Shown here: piece after piece, positions 32,871 to 43,934 of the stretch
Layout: each line of letters starts with the position of its first letter
Numbering within the stretch: the stretch's first letter is position 1
NCBI GenBank assembly: GCA_024449915.1
Contig: JAMZAV010000353.1
Location: 248,001-312,000, forward strand
Length of the DNA: 64,000 nucleotides
Direction: 5' to 3'
Source: Sweltsa coloradensis
Lineage: Eukaryota > Arthropoda > Insecta > Plecoptera > Chloroperlidae
Program-made: the position numbers and the translations under genes
The notes under the pieces: model-generated
What the model was told of the DNA's origin: nothing
Databases searched by the model: none
What the model saw: only the letters and a program-made list of their open reading frames with translations

Positions 32871-35800
32871 CTGAAAAACAATATAGAATATATTAAGACA
32901 CTGAAAATAAGGACGGAGAAACTTTCATGGCTTGAACAGCAAGGTGTTAATTTACCTTACAACAGGTAATGAGTGAGCAGGACACATTCGTGCAGCCAGT
33001 ACAGTAGCCTTGATGTATATGTACATTTGATTTGATTCTTTAACGACTTTCCTATTCAAGGTATAGAAACTGATTCACAAAGGACAACTAAATAAAACTA
33101 ATGTAAATGCGTCTAGCATTGAGTTGTGCAATTTTTGTGTTGATAATTTAAAAACTGTTTCATATTTTTATTTCAAGTCTTATCTCAACCCTACATTTTT
33201 GGAATTGAGTATAGATTATTAATATTAACTATTGCTCCGTGTCAATCACACAACTAAATACTGCATACACAATTTGTGAGTGAAGCATAAACGGTTTTCA
33301 GTGTGCGTTCTCTAAATTAATATATTTACCGTTATATGTAGTCCATAAAGAACCAGATAGCCTTATTCCAACGTATATTTGAGGTAGACGATCGGGATAG
33401 AGAGCCAAAACTTTACTGATGAAATCAACCGCATAGTCTTGTTTCGCTTGAGAATTTATAACGAAGATATGGCCGCCCTGAGCAATGCAGTCGCTCTGTG
33501 CTTCGTTGCCAGTCATGTACGGGTACATGTTCCGAACATTCCCAACGTTTGGCACCAGCGTGAAGAGGTTACTTGCTGCAATAGATCGGCATTGATTAGA
33601 ATCACGTACCTGTCACGTAGGGGACGCTGAATAGCGTCAACTGGAATAACGTCGACCACCTCATTTGTACAGGCCTTGCACAACGAAAGGTTAGGAGGAA
33701 CAAAAAAAGTACACTATACACGAGGCGGTCGACGTTGTTCCAGTCGACGCTATTCAGGTGACCCGTCACGTCTATAAGGAAAATATATTTGTTGTAGGGC
33801 CTATTGTATTTGATTGGCACATTGGGAACTTGGCAAATACCAAATTGGTTCGGAGCACCTGATATATATGAAACTGAGGATACGTGTCAAGAAAAGATAC
33901 ACAAACATACATTACGAAGTAGATACAAGATTGTCAATATTAATATTGATTCATAATATAAATTTAGTAAAGGTTTGTCCTGTTACCCGGTAGCTCAATA
34001 ATTGGTACCCGTTAGCCAGAAGTTTTGGGTTCGAAACCCAAAACTTTTACGACAATTGCTATGAATCAATAACTATGTACTTAAAGTGGGGTTATGCTTA
34101 AAAACTTTATATTAATATAATTATTATGAATAGATAGCAAAAGGGCAACATTGAACTGGTATTACTTATCTGGGATTGTAACCCCAAAGTCTCCATAATA
34201 CCTCTAGGCCACAAGACGCTTGAGAGGAAATCATTTAAATCTGTTGGGTCATGTGCAGTGACTAAAAGAAAAGCAAATGTTGCAAACTATACACAAGCAA
34301 TAATAAAATTTAAAGAATTGTCATATTTGAGATAGCATGGCAATATTTCCTGTACATTTGATTTGATGGATTACAATACCAAGTTAATTAGTGTTCCATG
34401 AATCAGGCTTTCGCATAATTGGTCATTAGTAAATTAAAATCTAAATTGTGAACATAAAGCTTTTGGTTAACCATTAAAAATAAATGTAGATAAACTATAT
34501 TTTAGGAAATATCAGCTCCTCTAACGAAACTATTGTAGTCTACGATTATGATTTATCTTCATTTTTTATAAATTGTAAATTTAATTCATATAAATATGTG
34601 GTGCATGTAAGATGTATTGAGAGATTTTATTTATTTATTTATCGTTTACATTTACTTACGTTGTATTGTGGTTGGAGTAGTGGTAGTTGGGGTAGTAGTC
34701 GTGGTAGTTGGCGTGGTAGTAGTTGGGGTAGTAGTCGTGGTAGTTGGGGGTAGTAGTGCTTTTGTGGTAGTTGGGGTAGTAGTCGTGGTAGTTGGAGTGG
34801 TTGTGGTTGCTTTTGTAGTGGTAGTTGGGGTAGTAGTCGTGGTAGTTGGCGTGGTTGTGGTTGCTTTTGTAGTGAAGTTGGGGTAGTGGTTGTTTTTGTA
34901 GTTGTTGTTGAGGGTGTGGTAGTATTGGTAGTTGGCGCGGTTGTAGTAGTCCGTGTAGTGGTAGTGGTAGGAGTGGTTGTGATATTAACTGCTCGGGTTG
35001 TGGTAACACTAGGTATGGTTGTAGTGGTTGTGTTCGTATTTGCTCGGGTGGTGGTAATACTAGGTTTGGTTGTAGTGGTTGTGGTAGTATTTGCTCGGGT
35101 GGTGGTAATACTAGGCTTGGTTGTAGTGGTACCAGTCAAAGCAAACAATGAAGTGCTCGTATTGGTTTTAGTAGTAAGGCTTGTTGGAGTTGTTGTCGAG
35201 TTTGTCGTAGTCGAATCGTTCGACCTGGTCGTTATGTTTGAAGTGAGCGTCGCTGATTCAGTTGTACCATTCACAGAATCGTGTCTAGATCCAGAAGACG
35301 ACGCAGAGAGTGCGGTAAAAGCCATTGATTGATTGGCGGCTGTAGCTTGGGAAGCATTTGATATTTGGTTGGCAACAGTGGTTGTGAGAGATGTGGTCAT
35401 TGGACTTGGTGTTGTATTGTTGGTGCCTGGGCTTGTGGCCGGAGATTCCGTGCTTGCTGGGATGGTCATACTGTTAGAGGTGGATGATATTGTGTTTGCT
35501 GTGTCCACCAATGTTGCTGAGGAATCAGTGACGCCAGCATCAGTACTAGTCATACTGGCCGCTTCACCGCCATCCTCGCTAGACGAGCCACTTCCTGAGC
35601 CACTTGCAGAGTCCCCTGCCGAGCCACTTCCCGAACCACTTCCTGAGCCACCTGCCGAGTCCCCTGCCGAGCCACTTCCCGAGCCACTTCCTGAGCCACT
35701 TCCCGAGTCCGTCACTACCCGAGTACTTCCCGAGCTACTTCCGAGTCGCCTACAAGTACTTCCGAGCCATTTCCCCTGAGTCCCCTGTCGAGCCCCTGCC

Positions 35801-36818
35801 GGCACTTGACTACCGCCAGTCCCCTCCTGATCACTTCCCGAGTCCCTTCGAGCCACCTGCCGGCCATTCTGAGCCACCTGCCAGCCCCAGCCGAATCTTC
35901 CCAGCCCTCCAGCCTCTTCCCGAGCCCCTTCGAGCCACCTGCCGAGCCCCTTCCTGAGCCTCTCCCTGAGCCACTACCTGAACCACTTCTCGAACCACCT
36001 GCCTGAACCACTTCTCGAACCACCTGCTGAGCCTCCTGCCGACGGAAATTCTGAGGCTATTAGGGTCGTAGGTTCTGTAGGTGCCTCAGTTGTTGTTGTT
36101 GTTGTTGTTGTTGTGGTTGTAGTGGTTGTAGTGGTTGTATCTAAAACAATAGTAATCACACAGTTCATTTTAATTATATTCATTGTAACATAGTTATTCA
36201 GCAATATTTGTGTTCATTCAATTCAGAGTAAATACTTCGGGTTGTATATCTTCTAAAATGTTCTATGTATTTTGTGTATATTATGTTGGTACTGGTAAGT
36301 GCACTTGGTCTAAAATCATATTACCACAAACAAAGACAAGAACAAAATGAAATATCCTTTTAACTGACCCACTGAACAGCTGATGACGGGTTTACTCCAC
36401 TTCTTCCCCTTCCCACAGGTAATGGACTTGGTCTTATCCTTGGTGGCGTAGCCAGGCATACACTTCATGGTCACCTTGGACCCAGGAGGCAACTTCTTCG
36501 TACAGTCCAAGCTAGAAAGCACCTTCTTCTCGGTCTTGGTGCAGTTCATAGCGACGTTGGAGCCTTCCAGCACATCGCACGCCGCGAGGGAGGCAGCTAT
36601 CATCTGCATCACATTAGATCCAGAGGGATTACACGCATTGAATTACGACCTAAACTAACATGTTCGACAAAAGTTTGTTATTTTAAGCGGGTCTATTTAA
36701 AGGAAACATTTAATGGTGTTACCTTTAGTCTGTCCTTTATTGATATGGATGCATCTGGTTTGTTAGGTCGCAGTTGAACACTCACTGCCGCGTCCGTAGA
36801 GAGCGCTATAGCGGCAAT
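32713..36818 (-). CDS. Gene C: diverged CCP - Ser-Gly/mucin - C-type lectin paralogue, start exon unresolved
   Basis: Exons 36723-36818 (linker), 36369-36603 (CCP), 34660-36140 (Ser-Gly/mucin), 33330-33575 and 32713-32870 (lectin). Splice phases match gene A for all but the mucin exon, which is 1481 bases (two over a multiple of three) and changes frame several times in its Ser-Gly part and again near its 3' end. The lectin domain is clearly diverged from A and B but keeps EPN and the cysteines. A sequence related to the signal exon at 38187-38240 lacks an in-frame ATG. The gene may be decaying, or the low-complexity exon may be mis-assembled. Confidence 0.55.
33330..33575 (-). CDS. Gene C exon 5, first half of C-type lectin domain
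   Basis: 246 bases between an ATTGCAG acceptor and a GTAAAT donor, phase 1 at both ends. It keeps DCIAQGGHIFVINSQAK and QIYVGIRL; the rest is clearly diverged from A and B. Confidence 0.7.
33610..33771. mobile_element. Small hairpin MITE in gene C
   Basis: Inverted arms of about 50 bases containing CTGAATAGCGTC and GTCGACC around a 55-base loop. Just upstream of gene C exon 5. Confidence 0.6.
33985..34060 (+). pseudogene. tRNA-like pseudogene
   Basis: A-box-like GGTAGCTCAATAATTGG and B-box GGTTCGAAACC; the T-arm region is an extended palindrome AAGTTTTGGGTT..AACCCAAAACTT. Stems elsewhere do not close, so not a functional tRNA. Confidence 0.4.
34660..36140 (-). CDS. Gene C exon 4, expanded Ser-Gly/mucin stalk with frame breaks
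   Basis: From a TTTTAG acceptor (D-TTTTT... EAPTEPTT) to a GTAAGT donor. Ser-Gly repeats are interrupted by frame changes between about 36010 and 35700; a clean stretch follows (SGSGSG with GDSAGG, then SSEDGGEAAS). After that comes Ser/Thr-rich sequence with many NxS/T sequons, and TTTT/PTT repeats that go out of frame near 34980. Almost twice the length of the A exon. The frame breaks make its product uncertain. Confidence 0.5.
36369..36603 (-). CDS. Gene C exon 3, CCP/sushi domain
   Basis: 235 bases, starting MIAASLAACD. The 3' part is almost identical to A and B at the nucleotide level (KVTMKCMPGYATK, GKGKKWSKPVISC), while the 5' part differs. Only the GTCAGT donor is usable here, since the downstream GT used as an alternative in A and B reads GA. 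Confidence 0.7.
36723..36818 (-). CDS. Gene C exon 2, linker
   Basis: 32 codons after a CTTTAG acceptor, starting IAAIALSTDAAVS and ending SIKDRLK before a GTAACA donor. The first residues are hydrophobic and would extend a signal peptide. Confidence 0.6.
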
Positions 36819-36829
36819 CTAAAGAGGCA

Positions 36830-39800
36830 ATATCATTACAACATTGTATGCAGATTTCAACAGTTTAAATACCGTTATGGTCACTTATTAAACAGTTTGT
36901 ACCTTGGTCCGAATCTATGTGCTAGATTATTTAAACAATTGATTATTTCTTGTTCCTATGGTTCCAGAAAAGACCCTTGTGACGTACAGCCGGTTCTCTT
37001 ATATAATACTTTAGTAAACAATTACAATTTTTACTTTTACAGTGTGAAGAAACAAAGTTGAATTTATTGTTGATTTTTTTTATTCCAGAATAGTTCCATA
37101 TTACCTCACGCAAAATATATTTTTTGATTTATTATATTTTGAATATTTAATTTTGTCATATTGTGTCGTTAAAATGAAGTACAATTTGAGTTAGGATAGA
37201 TTCTTACTAGTAAATCATCATTATTTACAAACCAAGATAACATATAATTCCCATTATATAGCACATTTAAAATCCATTTACAAAGAGTGAGAAAAACCTG
37301 ATTACCTCGATTCTCTTTACCACCAGTAAGCCTCGTTCATTTCGATAAGAGAACTATCTAACATTGTGCCTACACTGTTATCTACATATTCGAAAGAAAA
37401 TGATTTTAAGTTGTTAAGATACATTTTTATTAAAAATACTTGTAAACCAGCTTTAATCGAAGTCATTCCTCTTCAAATTTTGCTCAACTCCCCTTCTGGG
37501 CTAGCGACTGTGCTATTCTATCACAAGGTCACTACAATCAACCTCAGATAAAATGAGCATTATATTGTGTGCCTCTAATTTCATGGTTTCTCGAAAAATA
37601 TGATAACGTAAAATAGGTGACCGATCTCTACATTTCGTAATCATAAATTAATAATATTATAAGTAAGCAATTTTGTTTATTCTAAGCTATAGTAATAAAA
37701 TAAAGATTTGGGAGTTCCAATTATTTACTTAAATTCGTTCATAGAATTCAACCACAAATTTTGTTTTTAAGTTAGCTATCGACAGACGTCACCAGATACG
37801 TAAGTCATTAATCAAGGTAGCCATTTTGTCGCCATTTCCGCGGTTGCACACACGATTAGGGCGCTGATTCGAAACGTATAGTTCTACGAAGACGTGGATT
37901 CAAATTCCGCATAAGGGATGTTTGATTTTGTAATATACCATCGTCTCGTATTAACGTATTAATAGAGACAATAGGTAACACAAATCATCGTCATCAGATG
38001 TGGCCATACTGGAACGATTTCTAGTTCGGAAAATATTTCAATAAAATCCCCAGACTCCACCTCATTGTTTTTAAATGGGTTGTGTAGGGTTCAATTTTCC
38101 ACAGAAATAAATTGGCGAAATCATCTACATATAACCCACTTTCCCAGGGTACTAACAAAAATATATTCATAATAATATATCCTTACCAAACACACATTCG
38201 AAAGAGATCTTCGGTGATGTTGATGCTCTACGGTTGCAGATATGAAGGGGAGTTACTTTGTGTGCCTTATGAACTTATACTCGAATCAATCTTCAGTATG
38301 ACGTTGGGATGACGGGTTCCTAAATTTAACGCGAACATGAATCAGTTCTTTTACTGTAGGGGAAACAATTAACACATGTTTTTGTATTATTTATTTTCTT
38401 TAAAATGATTTGAGCCGAGGCTGATATTTTTGCAAAATACATGTTTCTAGTTTTATCAATTTAACTAGAAACCTTGTTAGAATCTATTTTTGAGGAAGCA
38501 CGATATGCATCTTGTCCGCTGCGATCAGTGCATTTGCAGGAATGAATGTTATGTAATCATGTTTGCTATCTGGGCTGAACCAGGCAAACAGCATGGAGGT
38601 TTTCCCGGTATCCACTACACACGAATGTCAACTATATGCGTGTATCATCATTTCCGAACAACCTTGATCTAATTGAGGGTTGGTGAAGGGAGATAACGGT
38701 TCCGACGACGATAATTGTGCCAGAGCTCGCCTCTAGTTCCAGAGTGTTAATTCTCTCCTACTTACTAGCTGATGTTTGTGAAACGGACTTTGCCTCTTTT
38801 CTCTGTTTTTCTGGGCCAAATTCTACCCAAGCACAGACGGGTTTTTCTTCTCGTTTGGAAATCAATTGTAACGAGTAACGACTGAACTGGATAGACGTAA
38901 TATAATTAAATCAAATTGAGAAAATGAGCAAATACTCTTTTCCACTGATAGCTGGTAGGCGAGTTATTATATTCCTTGTTGGATATCAAGTCTCGATTTG
39001 CTTATTTGCCAATCTGAGATTTAAGATCAACATTCAAAAAATTAATTAATGACATTTTCCAGAAATTATAATCATTATTATCATAATAAAAACACAAATA
39101 TGGAGGAAATATACAATGTTATGATAAGCTGTGCCAAGTAAGCATCCGGTTTGCGTAATAACCATATTCTCTGGGAATGAGATAACTTATCAATCTAAAT
39201 CAGAGATGTCAACGTTTGCAGGAAGTCTATTACGCAATTTTACTGTGGGAAAGAGATCTTTTTAATGATTTAAAATTTTAAAATTATATAATTCGCAACG
39301 AACGTGTCTGCACGTAGGCGTGTGGAAGTAAACCCCACCCATGACGTAATGTGGGTGTCCATGCGTCATCCTTCTTCAAGAAAGGTTGACTTGTATCCCA
39401 CAAGTCATAAGTAGGGAACGGGGGGAGATGGGGTCACTAAAACATTTGCAAACATTCCAATACAAGAATATTTCATCACAACGTTATGAAACCCCTTTGT
39501 AATTATCATCTTTTAAGAGTAGATGTATTAGTGACCCTATTATAAACTTCTAGGATAGGGCCTAATCTTATGGCGGTGGTGCTGTGTTCGAAAAAGAATA
39601 TTCTGTTTTTATAGTTAGAGTATGCCCATCCTCCTAAACCCCACGACCACCAAAATCATTCTTTATATTTATTGTTAAAATTATTTTTATTTATGAGTGG
39701 TGGAAAGATGGAAGGAAAGATCTGAGGAATAAGAGAAGATAGGGGAACAAGACAATACCGGTGGAAAGTCTGGCATGATTGGATGACTTCGAAAGACCAA

Positions 39801-40385
39801 GAGTTTGATGGGATCCTACCACGCCCTACCAGACTTCATTGTTGGGCACGCGGTATGATATTTGTGTTAAAATTTATGTACTTTGGTTAATTTCTTGTGT
39901 TCCTTAAAAAATTAATTTTACTACTGAATCGTATTGACATTAAATGAATATTTAAATAAATACCAAATTCTGTACCATCCTTGTTTTTAGGGCGCATGGC
40001 AATCTGGAGTCACGTTTGGATATATCGTGAGAAGTGACACAGTGCCAGACGGGTGGACGTACGGAATATAGTGGAGCTGCTGAACAATTAACATAATTAA
40101 CTTTTAGATAACAGAGAGCGATGACAGAAAATCCTAAGGATCAATGACATTTTTGGTGGAGGTGCCGGGTACGGACAATTCTCATTTCAAAAAATGGTAA
40201 CTAACCAAGGATCACCGAAAATGTGTTATCATCTTTGTTGAAGGGCTGTGTCAAAAGATGCGCATGTCACTCGGAGGTCATGTTCGTTTCTATCTTAGAC
40301 GTGTCACACTCGCAGACGATGGACAGACAGATAGTGACGCTTCTAGGGAGTTTCGCTATAGAATTGCGCAAGGTAGAAGAGTTTA
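36830..40385. other. No supported gene
   Basis: May include gene C intron 1. A tRNA-like decayed stretch is at about 37855-37920. The rest is unassigned. Confidence 0.45.
38187..38240 (-). pseudogene. Possible decayed signal exon of gene C
   Basis: The stretch ending TGTGTGTTTG followed by GTAAGGATAT resembles the end of the gene A signal exon and its donor (…GTGTGTTTG|GTAAGGATGT). In the frame required by the linker exon it reads ...RRSLSNVCL with no ATG and no hydrophobic core. Gene C may use a different, unseen first exon. Confidence 0.3.
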
Positions 40386-40387
40386 TA

Positions 40388-41003
40388 CACTAGGGAAACG
40401 CCAAAGTCGTTGTTACACGAGTGAGTGAGCCATGTGTTGAGTACCCGGGGACTTTACTTTTCTTCCCCCTACCTTAGACCTCCCTTGGCTAGAGTGGCGC
40501 ATTATGGCCTTATAGTTGACGCGCCCTTATACCACTAAACTTAAAAACCCTATTATTTATACCAATATAATTATCAATTTTAAATGAAAATATTCCCGAG
40601 TACTCAACACATGACTCGCTCACTCGTCTAACAACGACTTTGGCGTTTACCTAGTCTAGTTGGCTAAAGCGCCCTTATAGCCGAAATGTGGGAGACGTGG
40701 GTTCAATCCCCTGGTCGGGAAAGATTTTGTAAGTTCTAGATTGTATTTAAAAAATTATTAAACATGTTTTGAAATGCATATAACGCAGTGTAGTCTATCA
40801 TCTGTGACAATACTAAGAAAAACATAGCCAGTACTAAATACGTGTAAATATTGCAGGGTTTACTCAATCTCCGAGCGGAATTTGGGGGTAGGCCCTCCTT
40901 AACGTGCAACATTCGATATACCTTAAGCACGGCATTTCACAGCCAGGCAAATAACAAACAAAAATATTTTTTCAAAGACAAAACCATTGTCGTTAAAATA
41001 ATT
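40388..41003 (+). mobile_element. Composite element: MITE fused to tRNA-like segment, second copy
   Basis: MITE at 40388-40655 with the same 65-base inverted termini as at 16364, followed at once by the tRNA-like TCTAGTTGGCTAAAGCGCC...GGTTCAATCCCC and about 280 further shared bases, ending near GTCGTTAAAATAA. Confidence 0.6.
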
Positions 41004-41010
41004 TCTGCAC

Positions 41011-42330
41011 ATTGTTGGATGAGCGAAGCGAAGACTTCAATTTCACTGACCCCCCAAAAACATTAGCTTGTGTTTTGTTTTTTTTTGTCTCTGTTTGTTC
41101 GCTCTCTACCGGGCAAACGGCATATGCCATCTTGATGAAAATTGCGGGAGACGTTTGAAATCTCTGAACTTAGACTTGCCACGTTTTTGGGTACAATCGA
41201 AGAAATATTTCTCATGTATATCGTACTTTTCCGATTTTTCCGATTTTTAGTGCGATATTTTCGTGACATTTGGGTCGATTCTGACCAAACGGGTGGGGCT
41301 ACAACGTTCATATTTTACATGTACATCAAGGTAATGGTTATGTATTGCTTTTTGAAAGAAAAAGTAGAAAAAGTTAGCCAGAATCCACAGAATAGAGGTT
41401 TTAATATGAGTTTTTTTAGGTTTATAATAACAATTAACAAGTAACAATATAAACTTGACAACAATCACCTACTATGCATTCACAAAGCACTTGCAAAGAA
41501 AATGTGGTCCCACGCAAACTAAAAACTTACAAAAAGCTCATCCATCAACGCGGCGGGACTTTAGAGCGTTTTCCTAGTAATAAAAACATAAAAACTGTAG
41601 TGCAGCTGACTGCAGTCCATGAGTAATGTCCCTTTATTATTCTCCTGCTTCATGTTTTGCTCCAGCTGACCAACAATTCACGTGCCCTTAAACCTAACTA
41701 GGAAGCTTCGCAAACGCTTTTTGAGGCGCGTTGTTGGATGAGCGTAATATTTAAAAAAATGAAAAACAGAGTAAAATTGCGACTTTGATGAGTATTTCGA
41801 TTACGCTCAAATGTCACATAAATATAATAATTCATAAAATTAAGGTTCTGTGAAAACATCATTACAATCGGATAAAGCATGTAGGTGTTACAAGTCGAAG
41901 AAAATTTCAAAATCGAAAAATATCGTAAAATTGCGATGTTCATGAGAAATAATTTTTCGATTACGCTCAAATTTCACACGAATATATTTATTCATGAAAT
42001 AAAAGTTCTGTGAAAAATTCATTACAATCGGATGAAGCATGTAGGTATTATAAGACGAAGAATTTTTTAAAAAATCGAAAAAAATCCTCAAATTGCGATT
42101 TTCATGAGAAAATAATTTTTCGAATGCGCTCAAAAACGTTGCAGTTCTAAGTTAAAAAAATAAGAGATTTCGAAGTTCTCTATAAAATTTCATTGCAATT
42201 GGAGTATCGGTTTAGCCGAAATCGTGTTAACAGACACACAAAAATACAAAAAGAAAAAAAGAAGAAAAAAAAATCCCGGAATTTTTTTCCAGTGTAGTTA
42301 AATGGTATCTTTGCTATGCTCATCCAATTA
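41011..42330. mobile_element. TTGGATGAGC-type DNA element(s) with internal tandem repeats
   Basis: Left end TTGGATGAGCGAAGCGAAG and right end complement of TTGGATGAGCATAGCAAAG. Related sequences at 41545 and 41735 suggest two nested or adjacent elements. The right part holds three tandem units of about 155-160 bases (anchors at 41776, 41930, 42092). Confidence 0.5.
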
Positions 42331-42984
42331 ATTGCTTGGCTAGTGCTACTTGTGGCAAATAGTTTGTGCTCAACGTGTGTAAGGTTCCTTCAGTAACCTC
42401 CGGACGGAGAACCTAAATGTCACAGCCACTACACTTCTTCGACAGTAGACATGGGAAGCAGGTGTGTCTGAATTATGGTCCAAGTCCAGGTGTAGGTCCA
42501 AGTCCAACTCAATGTTAAAGTGCTATACTAGCCTACAGTAGAGCTGCCTGCCGGGCAAAGTCAACACTACCTAAAGTTAGGTTAGGTGTGCATTCGAGAG
42601 TCCTTTGTAAAGTATTTGTTTATTAAAAGTATTTGTACATCTAGTAAAACCAATTAAATACGTGATAAAAACAAACAAAACTTAAATGTTTACCTTTATT
42701 TAACAATGCATTCATTTATTGTTTCTCTCGTTGTCGCGAACGGCCATTTTGAATCGGACCTAAAACGAGTGTACACTTTCGATTGCTCGATCTATTTGTC
42801 GACTTGGACCAAGAATGGACCTAGACTTAGACTTTTCAGACAGTACTTTACACGCCATCGACAGATAATCAGTACCTAACTACGTTGTTAGACGTGGACT
42901 TGAATTTGGACCTAGACCTGGACCTGGACCTAGACTTTGAATAATTTTCAGACACACCCTTCAACGAGCAGCACAGAATAATCA

Positions 42985-43262
42985 CTAGGAAAACACCTAA
43001 GTCGTTGTTAGACGAGTGAGAGAGTCATGTGTTGAGTATACGGTAACAACTTTCCCCTACCTGAGGCCTTCCTTGCCTATCTAAAGAGTGGTGCATTATG
43101 GTCTTACAGTTGACGTGCCCTTATACCGCATCTCTAGCCTAAAGGAAAGACCCATGCTGTCTAGATCCAGTCTTCTTAGGTAGGTGGAGGAAAGGGGGTG
43201 TTCCCAGGTACTCAACACATGACTCGCTCACTCGTCTAACACCGACTTTGGCGTTTTCCTAG
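42985..43262. mobile_element. Solo MITE of the same family
   Basis: Starts CTAGGAAAACACC and ends GGTGTTTT-type inverted terminus GGCGTTTTCCTAG; internal CCTTATACCG and GCGTCTAAC-type termini match the 16.4 and 40.4 kb copies. No tRNA-like segment attached. Confidence 0.65.
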
Positions 43263-43264
43263 TA

Positions 43265-43778
43265 GGTACTTCATACACCAAACCTGGAGGAAAAGACGGT
43301 GAAAAAAAGTGTTGAGAGCTGATGTGCATGTGACATCATTGTTATTTACAACATCCATCACATGAACAACTCATTTTGTTCATTGGTGAAATTTGTTTCT
43401 CTATAAAACAGTAAAGGGCTGTACTTTGAAGACATTACGTGCATGCATACAATAATATACAACATAACTATTTTTATTGAGTATTTATTCAATGGTTCTT
43501 CATTCATGAATTAACATTTGTAACAATGGAGAAGAGAAGAAAATGTATTTTGACACATTCACAACTAGTTCTAAGGAGGAAGGCGTGGTCTTAATGGTCA
43601 GTTTGTTATGACAAGCTCATACCTTACGACTTAGAACGAGTTGTGAACATACAAACTGAAACACATGCTCGGCAATACAAAAGTTACTCCTTACATCTTA
43701 TGCCTTAAGCCTCACTTGGCTAAAATAAACCGATACCATTGCCAAGTGGCTTCTGTGAAGTTTCAGCGTTCAGTCACG
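43265..43778. other. Downstream region of the lipase gene
   Basis: No coding signal. On the minus strand an AATAAA-type signal occurs near 43475-43490, which could end the lipase transcript. Confidence 0.35.
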
Positions 43779-43934
43779 TTAAGACAGGAGGCTGATCATC
43801 TGAGCAATGACTTTGTCGTAGAGCAGGGTCTTGACATCGATGCCCCAGAGATAGTCGAGGTGGTTGAATCCCTCCCACGGAACCTGGAACCTACCCTGGG
43901 AGTTGGAGATTCCCGCCTCCAGCAAGTCCAGATC
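43779..43934 (-). CDS. Lipase exon 7, C-terminus
   Basis: From a TTGCTCCAG acceptor. Encodes [16 protein letters not shown], then [11 protein letters not shown] with the catalytic His, ending ISLLS and TAA at 43779-43781. Confidence 0.75.
   Translation of the reverse strand, partial: DLDLLEAGISNSQGRFQVPWEGFNHLDYLWGIDVKTLLYDKVIAQMISLLS

Noticed and set aside
34886..35779. Plus-strand Val-rich and Pro-Glu-Pro-Leu frames opposite gene C
   Set aside because: Same composition artefact as in gene A.
39990..40070. Possible plus-strand last exon after TTTTTAG reading GAWQSGVTFGYIVRSD... with a TAG
   Set aside because: Only about 26 residues, with no companion exon or recognisable domain nearby.
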